NCBI GenBank assembly: GCA_963832875.1 | Contig: CAWHWB010000007.1 | Location: forward strand, 1 to 64,000 | Length of the DNA stretch: 64,000 bases | Origin: AP-15 sp963832875 | GTDB taxonomy: Bacteria; Pseudomonadota; Alphaproteobacteria; ATCC43930; CGMCC-115725 | Reading direction: 5' to 3' | Shown: positions 45,850 through 54,554 of the stretch, one piece after another | How the letters are laid out: every line of letters starts with the position of its first letter | Numbering within the stretch: position 1 is the first letter of the stretch | The notes under the pieces: generated by a model | Databases searched by the model: none | Told to the model about the DNA's origin: nothing | Seen by the model: the letters and a program-made list of their open reading frames with translations, nothing else | Position numbers and translations under genes: made by a program

Positions 45850-46038
45850 TCACGATGAGCGTCTCAGCACGGCGGGGTCGAACCTGATGCCCTGTGCCAG
45901 CAGCAGATCATGGGAATAATTGATCGTATTGGTCGCGCGGCGCATATAGGCCTTCCACGCGTCGGAACCCGACTCCCGACCGCCGCCGGTTTCCTTCTCG
46001 CCGCCGAAGGCTCCGCTGATCTCGGCGCCGCTCGGCCC
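45850..46038 (-). pseudogene. Aldehyde dehydrogenase (ALDH7-like) 3' fragment
   Basis: The last 62 codons of an ALDH: GPSGAEISGAFGGEKETGGG, then RESGSDAWKAYMRRATNTIN and YSHDLLLAQGIRF, ending at a stop at 45850-45852. This C-terminus is typical of aminoadipate-semialdehyde/piperidine-6-carboxylate dehydrogenases. Sequence upstream of 46038 no longer matches, so the catalytic domain is gone. Confidence 0.75.
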
Positions 46039-46708
46039 GACACACTCCGTGTGGCGGAATCAATCCGCACCCCTGGCTTGCATGCTGCTTGCCCGCAGGC
46101 GGTTTGTCATCCGTAGGTCGTGAACTGAAAAAACCGGTGGAGATGTTGGAAGTCCGCAAGCGTGAGCGCTTCCCACGGCAAAGGGCGAGCGGCCGCTACG
46201 GGTTCGGTGAAGGGACCTTCGCCGCGACGCGCGGCGAGGGACAAGATGCGCCGAAGAACGAACCCGCAGACGCGGGAGGGAGTAGGCGTCGCGGTCGGCG
46301 CAACATCGACGAGGTGATGAGCGGTAGTGCGTGACGGTCGGGGCATCCGATCCGAGCATTGAAGGTCCAGCAACCTTCAGGCCGGGAGAGCCCATGACCG
46401 CCGCGCGCGGCGGCGGAGGCGGGAGAAGGGCGAAATCGTAAATCGCGACACAGGCGAAGTTATCAAGCGGCGCCCGCCACGACACCAAGCTTGGTCGGGA
46501 TCATCAGATCAATCATAACGGCTGCAAGCGCGCCGGGCAGAAATGTCGGCGCAAGGTTTAAAAATCAGCGGGGGCGAGCAATTTCATGCTCAGGGCGAGC
46601 TAGACAACGCCATGGCATTATCGCAAAACGAGTGGCTTTGGCGGTGCAAGAGAGCGTGAGTGCGACTGCGGCCGGCATGGGGTCGGCCCAAAAAGAGGAG
46701 TCGTACTC
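46039..46708. other. Intergenic stretch upstream of recombinase cassette
   Basis: 670 bases without a supported gene. The last bases hold the ribosome site AGAGGAG for the DUF3489 gene. The left edge of the recombinase cassette probably lies in this stretch but no repeat was found to mark it. Confidence 0.4.
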
Positions 46709-47164
46709 ATGCGCGTGTACATCATTACTGCCGACCGGGTAAGCGTATCTGCAGAGCAGCCGAGCGAGCGCGGCGGGGGCGAGATCGCCGTCGCCTCGCT
46801 TGAGGAACTGAAGGCTGCAGGTCTTGCCGGCAAGCGGCTGTTGAGCTTGTGGAATGGCGTGCCCGGCGCCGAACGGTTGACCAAGATCGGCAATCGCGAG
46901 GCCTTTTTGAGCCGGCTGTGGGCAGCATTGGAGGCGTTGCCCGATCCCGAACGGGCGGCAATGCGTGCTTCGAAACAGGCCGATGTGGTCGCCCTGCTGC
47001 GGCGCCCCGAAGGGGCAACGGTCGCCGAGATGATCGCGGCCACCGGGTGGCAGCCGCACACCGTGCGTGGGATGATTTCGGGAGCGCTGAAGAAGAAGCA
47101 CGGTCTTACTGTCATCTCGGCCAACGAGGAGCGCGGCCGGGTCTATCGCATACCCGCCCAATGA
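46709..47164 (+). CDS. DUF3489 protein (winged-helix-like)
   Basis: 151 residues, ATG 46709 after AGAGGAG. The C-terminal half is the DUF3489 domain: ASKQADVVALLRRPEGATVA, EMIAATGWQPHTVRGMISGA and RGRVYRIPAQ, a winged helix used for DNA binding. The N-terminal part (SLWNGVPGAERLTKIGNREA) is family-typical. First of three overlapping genes ending in a serine recombinase; probably a DNA-binding accessory or regulator of the recombinase (inference). Confidence 0.88.
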   Translation: MRVYIITADRVSVSAEQPSERGGGEIAVASLEELKAAGLAGKRLLSLWNGVPGAERLTKIGNREAFLSRLWAALEALPDPERAAMRASKQADVVALLRRPEGATVAEMIAATGWQPHTVRGMISGALKKKHGLTVISANEERGRVYRIPAQ

Positions 47165-47691
47165 GACCGGCCATCCCGCAACTCGGCGCGCGCCGTTCCA
47201 GGCCTTCCAGAGCCGGGGATGCTGACCCCGCTGCGATCGAGGCGGAGGTCGCCGGTCTCGAAGCGCTCGCGATCGAGGATCTGCGAGGCATCTGGAAAAG
47301 GCTTCACCACACCGAGCCGCCGACCCGGTTGAGCCGCGATCTGCTGATCCGAGGGGTCGCCTACAAGCTGCAGGAACAGGCTTATGGCGGACTGAGTTCG
47401 ACGACCGCGCGCCGACTACGTTCGCTTACGATCGAGCAGAGCAAGGGTAACGGGTCGCCCTTGCCGCCTCCGGCTTTGCGGCCCGGTACCCGGCTGGTGC
47501 GCGAATGGCATGGTCGAACCCACAATGTGATCGTTGTCGGGGACGGGTTTGACTATGACGGCGAGCGCTATCGCTCATTGAGCGAGATTGCTCGCCGGAT
47601 CACCGGTTCGCACCGCTCGGGACCGTTTTTCTTTGGGTTGAGGCGGCCGCCGTCCTCGGCTCCACCCGAATTAAACGCTGACTATGAATAA
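47161..47691 (+). CDS. DUF2924 protein
   Basis: 176 residues, ATG 47161 overlapping the DUF3489 stop by four bases. DUF2924 blocks: EVAGLEALAIEDLRGIWKRL, TRLSRDLLIRGVAYKLQEQA and a C-terminal GTRLVREWHGRTHNVIVVGD, DGERYRSLSEIARRITGSHR. Nearly always next to a large serine recombinase in alphaproteobacteria, so it likely assists site recognition (inference). Overlaps the recombinase start by eight bases. Confidence 0.9.
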   Translation: MRPAIPQLGARRSRPSRAGDADPAAIEAEVAGLEALAIEDLRGIWKRLHHTEPPTRLSRDLLIRGVAYKLQEQAYGGLSSTTARRLRSLTIEQSKGNGSPLPPPALRPGTRLVREWHGRTHNVIVVGDGFDYDGERYRSLSEIARRITGSHRSGPFFFGLRRPPSSAPPELNADYE

Positions 47692-49432
47692 GGGCGACAA
47701 CCGACGCCGGCACAGCCAGCGTTGCGCGATTTACACTCGGAAATCCTCGGAAGAAGGGTTGGAACAGGAGTTCAACTCGCTGCATGCCCAGCGCGAGGCC
47801 TGCGAGGCCTTCATCAAGAGCCAGCGCCACGAGGGTTGGGTATGCCTGCCGCAGGCCTATGACGATGGCGGCCGCTCCGGCGGCAATCTGGAGCGTGCGA
47901 CACTGCAGCAGCTGCTCGCTGATATTCGCGGCGGCAAGGTCGATGTCGTCGTCGTCGTCTACAAGATCGATCGACCGACCCGGTCGCTCGCCGACTTCGC
48001 CAAGATCGTCGAGACCTTTGACAACAAGGGGGTGTCGTTTGTTTCGGTCACGCAGCAATTCAACACCACCACCTCGATGGGGCGGCTGACCCTCAACGTG
48101 CTGCTGTCCTTTGCCCAATTCGAGCGCGAGGTCACCGGCGAGCGCATTCGCGACAAAATCGCGGCCTCGAAGAAGAAGGGGATGTGGATGGGCGGCGTGC
48201 CACCGCTCGGCTACGCCGTTCAAGACCGTAAGCTGATCATTGTCGAGCCCGAGGCCGAGGCGGTGCGCCATATCTTCCACGGCTACCTAACCCTTGGCTC
48301 GGTTCGGCTTCTGAAACAGGAACTCGAGGCTCAGGGGATTACCGGCAAACGCTGGGTCAGCAGCGCCGGGCGGGTCTGGGGCGGCAAGGCGATCGGCCGC
48401 GGTGCGCTCTACACAATGTTGCAGAACCGGATTTACCGCGGCGAGGTCGTTCACCAGGGGCAAGCCTATCCGGGCGAACACGCGCCGATTGTCGACCAGC
48501 AAGTGTGGGACGCAGTGCAGGGCCAACTCGCCGGCAATACCGCCGCCTCTCGTATTGGCGGCCGGATCAAAAGCTCGAGTCTGCTAACAGGGCTGATCTT
48601 CGATAGTGACGGCAATCGGATGACCCCAACCCACGCCGTCAAACACGGTATCCGCTATCGCTACTACGTATCACGTCCGCTGATCGTCGAGGGCAAGACT
48701 GCGCCACAACGGGGGCTGCGTATCCCGGCCGCCGAGATCGAGCAGATCGTCACCGACCGCCTCTGCCGATTATTGAGTGAGCCGGCCAGCGTTTTGGAGA
48801 TGATCGAACAAGCGATTGCTGATCCGGCCGCCCAACACCGGTTGATTGCCACTGCCGATGAGCTTGCTCACTCCTGGTCCAAACTGTCGCCGCTGCGCGT
48901 CCGCGTGATCCTGCTGACCCTGGTCCAGCGGATCGAGGTCCGCGGCGATGGCATCGAGATCCGTTTGCTTCCGAGCCGGCTCGCCGCCGTGCTCGACAAT
49001 CGTCCCGGCCCGCGCGACACCCTCGCTGATGGCTCGACCGAGACGCCGGTAAAAACCATCTTCATCCCAGGTGAGCTGTGCCGGGCCGGCAAGGAAGTCC
49101 GGATGATGCTTGATCCTGTCGGTCCGATCGCACCGTCGCAAGCGCCAGACCCGGTCCTGGTCAGAGCCATCCTCAAGGCCCACCGGTTCAATGACCGGCT
49201 GGTGCAGGGCAGGCTGCGCGCCTTCGGCGATCTCGCGCGCGGCGAAAAGCTGCATCGCTTCTACCTGACTCAGCTGCTGCGCCTGGCTTATCTCGCCCCC
49301 GACATCACCGCCGCTATCCTCGACGGCAGGCAGCCCCCGCGCCTGACCGCCACCCAGCTCATCGAACACCCGAACCTGCCGCTCAGTTGGGCCGAGCAGC
49401 GCAAAACCCTCGGCTTCCCCAACCCCACCTGA
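47684..49432 (+). CDS. Large serine recombinase
   Basis: 582 residues, ATG 47684. Resolvase catalytic domain first: RCAIYTRKSSEEGLEQEFNS with the nucleophile Ser, then DVVVVVYKIDRPTRSLADFA and SFAQFEREVTGERIRDKIAA (catalytic Arg). Recombinase domain with YTMLQNRIYRGEVVHQGQAY, zinc-ribbon region SSLLTGLIFDSDGN (Cys poorly conserved) and a long C-terminal part. All motif residues present, so probably active. It could move the three-gene cassette. The tRNA-Gln fragment is 277 bases downstream. Confidence 0.93.
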   Translation: MNKGDNRRRHSQRCAIYTRKSSEEGLEQEFNSLHAQREACEAFIKSQRHEGWVCLPQAYDDGGRSGGNLERATLQQLLADIRGGKVDVVVVVYKIDRPTRSLADFAKIVETFDNKGVSFVSVTQQFNTTTSMGRLTLNVLLSFAQFEREVTGERIRDKIAASKKKGMWMGGVPPLGYAVQDRKLIIVEPEAEAVRHIFHGYLTLGSVRLLKQELEAQGITGKRWVSSAGRVWGGKAIGRGALYTMLQNRIYRGEVVHQGQAYPGEHAPIVDQQVWDAVQGQLAGNTAASRIGGRIKSSSLLTGLIFDSDGNRMTPTHAVKHGIRYRYYVSRPLIVEGKTAPQRGLRIPAAEIEQIVTDRLCRLLSEPASVLEMIEQAIADPAAQHRLIATADELAHSWSKLSPLRVRVILLTLVQRIEVRGDGIEIRLLPSRLAAVLDNRPGPRDTLADGSTETPVKTIFIPGELCRAGKEVRMMLDPVGPIAPSQAPDPVLVRAILKAHRFNDRLVQGRLRAFGDLARGEKLHRFYLTQLLRLAYLAPDITAAILDGRQPPRLTATQLIEHPNLPLSWAEQRKTLGFPNPT

Positions 49433-49709
49433 AAGTCGCGACCGACGCAAGGCCGAGCCGGTGCTCCGGCCGTGGGCGATGCACGACCTGCGATCAGCGT
49501 CGGAATGGAGCCCGGGATCGCCACATCGCGTTCGGACAGTGCATCAACACGCGACAGAGACAGTTGCACCCGACGGCCACCCGTCCCCCCGTTTGACCGT
49601 CTCCACACCGGCCGCGCCCAACGAGTGGCGGTGCAAAGGCCTGGAAAACGCGGCCTTTTCCGCCGCGCATCGCGACATCTCCGAAAAAGCCAAGAGAGCT
49701 ACGATAGAC
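49433..49709. other. Non-coding spacer after recombinase
   Basis: No gene supported. The palindromic run near 49640-49680 is weak. Probably the right flank of the recombinase cassette up to the tRNA fragment. Confidence 0.35.
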
Positions 49710-49752
49710 TGGCTGGGGGACTAGGATTCGAACCTAGACCGGCGGAGTCGAA
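49710..49752 (-). repeat. 3' half of a tRNA-Gln, likely attachment-site remnant
   Basis: Read on the minus strand, this has the T arm CTAGGTTCGAATCCTAG, the acceptor 3' strand TCCCCCA, discriminator G and CCA, matching the 3' half of alphaproteobacterial tRNA-Gln. Upstream of the T arm are a few bases like the anticodon-stem 3' side (TCCGCC), but the anticodon stem cannot pair and the acceptor 5' strand is missing. So it is not a working tRNA. A tRNA 3' end is the usual attB/attR core of tyrosine integrases, and an integrase fragment lies 120 bases away. Confidence 0.8.
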
Positions 49753-49872
49753 GTCGTGACCTCCAGCCGGGGCGAAGTCCTGTGCTGTTGATTACCGGGC
49801 CGGTTCAGGCCGCGGCTCGCCGAAGCGGCGGCTCACGATTGGCAAACACGGTCGCCCTGGCCACCTGAGACA

Positions 49873-49983
49873 GCGCGCATCGAGGCAACGCGACTGTTCG
49901 CCGAAGTCGCCGCCGGCCGCGATCCTGCCACGGCGCGCCAAGCGGACCGCAAGGCGCTAACGTTTGGCGAGTTGATCGATCTT
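49873..49983 (+). pseudogene. Tyrosine integrase fragment (N-terminal linker region)
   Basis: One frame reads ARIEATRLFAEVAAGRDPAT, then ARQADRKALTFGELIDL, matching the region between the DUF4102-type arm-binding domain and the core-binding domain of phage/island integrases. No start codon, no catalytic domain; both ends are lost. Together with the tRNA-Gln 3' half it marks the end of an old genomic island. Confidence 0.75.
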
Positions 49984-50516
49984 CCCACTGCAGCCCTGCC
50001 TGTTTCCCTTTGCTTGGCGCTCCTTTTGCCGCACCGCCGCGAATGACGATGCCTGCACCCTGCTGAGCGGCCGCCGTACGCATCGATGAAGCGGATTGCG
50101 CGGCGAGCCGTCGCACCGGCTCAGTGTAACCGACCAGCTCGACATTGTTGAGCCAGGCGGAGATTTCTGCATTGCGGTTGCCGGCCTCGTTCCAAGGTTC
50201 GCGCACCATCGCCACTTGCGCACCCAGATGCTCGGCTGCAGCGGGCACTTCTGGCCGGGAAGCACGGGTACGAGGCGCAATCAGGCGGCTTGAAGCCGCC
50301 GTCACAGTTCGCAGCGCATTTGGCCTGGCATACCGCTTTCTTGCCGCCGTGATAATCGGCGTCGACGATCTTGAGGTGCGCGGTCGACCGCCCGGCCCCT
50401 TCGGTAATTGCCCTGCTGGAAATCGCCGCACCGGCTCTCGACATTGGGTGCGCATCGCCGACTCCTCCTGCTACGATGCGATAGGGATATCGCACCGCTG
50501 ATGCCCTCAGCGAGCA
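49984..50516. other. Stretch without a supported gene
   Basis: Open frames exist on both strands but none matches a known family or carries a credible start. Likely old island debris between the integrase remnant and the oxidoreductase gene. Confidence 0.35.
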
Positions 50517-51341
50517 CTACGCTTTCAGGAAATCCCGTACGCGTTCGATTTCCTCGATTGCGCCGAATTGCGAACCGATCAGGATTTCGTCGAAGCCCAT
50601 TTGCTCGACGCGTTTGATGCGCCGGCGTGCCTCTTCCGGCGGGCAGATGAAATTCACCGAGGCGAGCTTCGCCAGTTCGGCCAATTCGGGACGCTCCTGG
50701 AGATCGATCGAGCAATTGGCAAGCACGGCGTTGGTGCCGCCCTGCTCTCGATAAACGGTCATGCCGTATTCGAGGTCTTCGAGGCTGCTAAAGCGGCCGG
50801 ACGGGGTCCACCCCTGCGCCTGCTTGGCGGCGTAGGTGATCCATCGCGGGCTGCGCCAGGCGCCGATCAGGATCGGGGGCCCGCCTTCGCATCCTGGCCA
50901 GGTCGCTAGCGTCCCGCCGTTGACCGGTTCACCTTTCCACACCTTGCTCATGATTTCGAGATCATTTCTGAAAGTGCGGAAGCGGTGGTCGTAATCGTAG
51001 CCGAGCAGCTCGAAATCGTCGCGCGTCGAGCCGCTGCCGACCCCGAGGATCAGGCGGTTGTTCGACATAGCCTGCAGAGATTGTACCCGGTGAGCCAGTT
51101 CAACCGGATTGCGCAGCGGTAATTGCAGGACGCTGATCCCGAGCTCGACCTTAGAGGTCACAACGGCAAGCGCCGTCAAGACCTGAAGCGAGTCCAACGT
51201 CGGCCGGCCACGGCCCATCGAATCGCCGATCCAGATGCCAGGAAAGCCGCGAGCCTCGACCTGCTGGCCGAAATCGCTAATGCGGTCGATCAGCGCGCCA
51301 TCGGCCGCTGCGCTGGTCCGGATCATGGTGCTGACGCGCAT
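50517..51341 (-). CDS. LLM-class flavin-dependent oxidoreductase
   Basis: 274 residues from ATG 51341 (TTAAAGGG upstream). Luciferase-like TIM barrel: QVEARGFPGIWIGDSMGRGR, VVTSKVELGISVLQLPLRNP, NRLILGVGSGSTRDDFELLG and GFDEILIGSQFGAIEEIERV. Binds F420H2 or FMNH2; such enzymes act with Baeyer-Villiger monooxygenases in cyclic ketone or terpenoid breakdown. Last gene of a minus-strand cluster with two BVMOs and another LLM. Confidence 0.88.
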   Translation of the reverse strand: MRVSTMIRTSAAADGALIDRISDFGQQVEARGFPGIWIGDSMGRGRPTLDSLQVLTALAVVTSKVELGISVLQLPLRNPVELAHRVQSLQAMSNNRLILGVGSGSTRDDFELLGYDYDHRFRTFRNDLEIMSKVWKGEPVNGGTLATWPGCEGGPPILIGAWRSPRWITYAAKQAQGWTPSGRFSSLEDLEYGMTVYREQGGTNAVLANCSIDLQERPELAELAKLASVNFICPPEEARRRIKRVEQMGFDEILIGSQFGAIEEIERVRDFLKA

Positions 51342-51571
51342 GCCCTTTAACCTTTCGGATTCGGAAGGCCACAGCGCCACCGCATCGGCGCCCGTGCCCT
51401 TCGGGGTAATTAGTAACCAGTCGCCCCGTCTTACCGCGCAATCGCGTCGGCGGAGGACAGGATGCCGAGGATCTGGCAGGGGGCATCAGGCAGGCGGCGC
51501 TTTGCCTGATGATCGTGTGGTGCGCGGAGCCGGTGGAGGCTTCCGCGCCTGCCACCGGGGTCGCGGTGACG

Positions 51572-52499
51572 CTACTCGGCGGCGGCCAGGTTCGGGGTGA
51601 ACTCCAGCGGCAAGCCCTTGTGACCGGTCAATCTTTCGCCCTCTTCGTACATTTCGAAAGCCCGCTTCTTCAGCGTTGGAAGAATTGCAGCGATCTGTTC
51701 CAGGTCAAGATCGGTTGCGATGCCCGGGTAACCGGCGCGTTCGATCATTGCCCCGAGCTTTCTGTTTTCGAACTGCTTGAAGGTCCACTCCAGCGGGTCG
51801 TCGGTGACAGTCAGATCCCAATTGGTCCGGTGGTTCTTGTTGCGCGGACCATAGTGGTAATGCGGGTTCTTCCAGAAGCAATCGAATGCCAAAAGCTCCG
51901 TCTCTTCGACGTATGCCTTTCCTCTTGATCCTCCCACATCGGCGAGAACATGGACCGCAAGCCCACCGTCACCGTTTTTGAGCCGCCGCATCTCAAGGCC
52001 GAAGCGGATGTTGCCGGCTTCGAACATTTCGGTGCCACGGTTGTGTTTGACCGTGTTCCGCTGGGAGATGAAGGTCTCTCTCGCACAGGCCTCTACGGCG
52101 GGCAGGATGTTCTGCACCGTACTCAGGATGGTTGTCTCCGCGACTTCTTTGTATCCGGCCCGTTCGAGCATTTGTGGAAGTTTTCGACTCAGAGTTCCGG
52201 ATGGTCCAGCCAATCGGATTGCCGTCGGTAACCGGATCCATTCGGCAGTGTACGCCCATGCCGCCTCCGACGCGACCGGCGGTCGTCAGTTCGGGATTCT
52301 CAGGCCCATAGACGTAGCTTCTCTCGAGGTCGAAGCAGTTGAAGCGCAACAGGGTCGTTTGCTTACCGTCGATATCCGCCGCCACGTCGATTGATACACC
52401 CTGGTCCGAGTGATCCTCGACATTGGCATCCCACAACTGCTGCCGAACGACGAAGGTCAGCGGATCGGCGGTGAATCGGATTCCTTGCGATTGGGGCAT
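51572..52499 (-). pseudogene. Unknown protein with two internal repeats, one frameshift
   Basis: About 309 residues once repaired; ATG 52499 follows CAGGAG. Family not recognised. Two copies of a domain of about 140 residues are visible: repeat 1 has SIDVAADIDGKQTTLLRFNC (then FDLERSYVYGPENP) and KLPQMLERAGY; repeat 2 has AVHVLADVGGSRG, LLAFDCFWKNPHYHYGPRNK and KLGAMIERAGYPGIA. Shared signature: F-(N/D)-C-F followed by Y-x-Y-G-P, then a downstream helix pair. The frame breaks near 52205, between GNPIGWT and TLSRKLPQ. No signal peptide. Its place between LLM and BVMO genes suggests a substrate- or intermediate-binding role in the pathway (inference). Confidence 0.7.
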
Positions 52500-52847
52500 C
52501 CCGGGTACTCCTGGAGAAAGGACGTACACGAGCTTAGGGAGAGGTCGCGGGGGCCGCAAGAACTCTACACTTGGTGCTGCGCATGGTGTCCGCTTTCGGC
52601 GCGACCTCGCCGCTTGATGTAGCTGAGCGGAGGTCCGGAGTCGGCGGATTAACTGCTGTTGACGCGGCCCTACCCGGTGTCCTGCGAGCAACCGGTATCG
52701 AGCACGTGCGATAGCTTACGAGAGCGAGGGTTCTCCCCGGCACCGCGCCGTGACGAAGAAAGATGAGCCAACACCATCCGACCGGGGCAGAGTCGCGCCG
52801 TGGCCAATGCCTTGTCAAACAGCCGCGAGCGGACCGCTATCGTCCCG
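52500..52847. other. Intergenic stretch, no gene seen
   Basis: Between the two-repeat protein and BVMO 1. A minus-strand frame reads through but shows no family features. May hold the promoter for the two-repeat protein and LLM genes. Confidence 0.35.
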
Positions 52848-54497
52848 TCACTCTGCCGCAAACCGCGGCTCTTCAACGCCGATACCAAAGCGAAAGCCTT
52901 CGTAGCCGCTGGCTGCGACGGCATCGCATTTCTTCTTATAGGCGGTGACGCCGCCAACATACGGCATGAATACGCGAGGCTTCCCCGGGATGTTGGCGCC
53001 GACATACCACGAGTTCGCCAACGGATAGAGCGTACGATCCGCGACGTCGTTGTTGTGCTGCACCCAGGCATCCTCGGCATCTTCTTCGGCCTCGATACGC
53101 GCGAACCCACGGGCGCGCAGGTAGGCCACGCAATCGGCGATCCAATCGACGTGCTGCTCGCAAGCCAAGATCATCTGGCTTTTGACGCCGGGGCTCTGTG
53201 GGCCGGTGATCATAAACAGATTGGGGAACCCGGCGATCATGAGGCCGAGATAGGTGCGCGGACCATACTTCCATTTCTCTCTGATCGACATTCCTCTATC
53301 CGTATGAATGTCGATTTCCTTCATTGCCCCGGTCATGGCATCGAAGCCGGTGGCAAAGACGATCGCATCGAGCGCGTAGTCGCCATCGGCCGTATGCAAC
53401 CCCGTTGGCGTAATTTCCTTGATCGGCTTCTTTCTGATATCCACCAACGTGACGTTGTCGCGATTGTAGGTCTCGTAGTAGCCGGTATCGAGAATAAGCC
53501 GCTTGGTGCCGATCGGATGATCATTGGGGCACAGCAGTTCGGCGGTTCGCGGATCCTTGACGGTGGCTCGGATTTTCCGGCGGACGAATTCCGACGCCGT
53601 CTCGTTTGCTTCTTTGCTCACCAGCAGGTCGGTGAAGGAATAGAGGAAACTGATGCTGCCGCCCTCGGCCCATTTCGCCTCATAGGCGCGCACCCGCTCC
53701 TCCTCGGTCGCCTCGAGCGCGGACTTCACCGGCGCCGGGTACCCGGCAATGCCGAATGGCGTGTTGAACGCGGCGCGGCGGCGCTCCGGGTACTGCGCTT
53801 TGTGACTGCGCTCCTTCTCGGGATCGAGCGGCGAATTGCGCGCCGGCAGGGTAAAATTGGCGGTCCGCTGAAAGACATAAAGATGCTTCGCTCGCTTTGC
53901 GATGATCGGTATCGACTGCACGCCAGACGAGCCCGTGCCGATAACGCCCACTCGCAACCCGGTGAAATCGACACCTGCATGCGGCCATAAGCCCGTGTGA
54001 TACCAGTCACCCCTGAAACCTTCGAGGCCGGGGTAGTCCGGCCGCCGCGGCGTCGAAAGATTGCCCGTCGCCATGATGCAAAATCGCGCGCTCGCAGCAG
54101 CGCCTTTATCAGTCGTGACCGTCCATGTGTTTGTCTCGCTGTCGAAGATCGCCTCGGTGATCCGAGTATTGAACTCGATGTCGCGCTTCAAGTCGAAGCG
54201 GTCGGCCGCGTGATTGAGGTAACGCAGAATCTCGGGTTGCGTGCCGTAGCGCTCGGGCCAATGCCATTCCTGCTGCATTTCGTCCGAGAAGGAATACGAG
54301 TACTCCATGCTTTCGACGTCGCAGCGACACCCCGGATAGCGGTTCCAATACCAGGTGCCGCCGACCCCGCCGCCGGCCTCGAAGGCGCGCACTTTGAGAC
54401 CGAGTTTGCGCAGGCGATAGATCGCGTAGAGACCGCCAACTCCTGCGCCGATGATGATCGCATCAAATTCTGCGGGTTCCGACGTGCATGCCGCCAT
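52848..54497 (-). CDS. Baeyer-Villiger-type flavin monooxygenase (BVMO 1)
   Basis: 549 residues. FAD-binding DAIIIGAGVGGLYAIYRLRK near the start, second nucleotide-binding site VGVIGTGSSGVQSIPIIAKR, and between them the type I BVMO fingerprint FRGDWYHTGLWP (F-x-G-x3-H-x3-W-P). C-terminal IVFATGFDAMTGAMKEIDIH is also typical. Uses NADPH and O2 to convert a ketone into an ester or lactone. Sits with LLM oxidoreductases and a second BVMO; different substrate side suggested by only moderate similarity between the two. Confidence 0.93.
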   Translation of the reverse strand: MAACTSEPAEFDAIIIGAGVGGLYAIYRLRKLGLKVRAFEAGGGVGGTWYWNRYPGCRCDVESMEYSYSFSDEMQQEWHWPERYGTQPEILRYLNHAADRFDLKRDIEFNTRITEAIFDSETNTWTVTTDKGAAASARFCIMATGNLSTPRRPDYPGLEGFRGDWYHTGLWPHAGVDFTGLRVGVIGTGSSGVQSIPIIAKRAKHLYVFQRTANFTLPARNSPLDPEKERSHKAQYPERRRAAFNTPFGIAGYPAPVKSALEATEEERVRAYEAKWAEGGSISFLYSFTDLLVSKEANETASEFVRRKIRATVKDPRTAELLCPNDHPIGTKRLILDTGYYETYNRDNVTLVDIRKKPIKEITPTGLHTADGDYALDAIVFATGFDAMTGAMKEIDIHTDRGMSIREKWKYGPRTYLGLMIAGFPNLFMITGPQSPGVKSQMILACEQHVDWIADCVAYLRARGFARIEAEEDAEDAWVQHNNDVADRTLYPLANSWYVGANIPGKPRVFMPYVGGVTAYKKKCDAVAASGYEGFRFGIGVEEPRFAAE

Positions 54498-54554
54498 TTC
54501 GGCTCTCCCATTTACGAATGTCAGGTGTGCCGCCGGTTCTGGCGACGCGGCGTC

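Noticed and set aside
46060..46700. Several open frames upstream of the DUF3489 gene
   Set aside because: None shows a family or consistent start; GC-driven frames in a remnant-rich stretch.
49472..49759. 95-residue open frame ending GLGFEPRPAESKS
   Set aside because: This is the well-known false protein made by reading through a tRNA-Gln 3' end.
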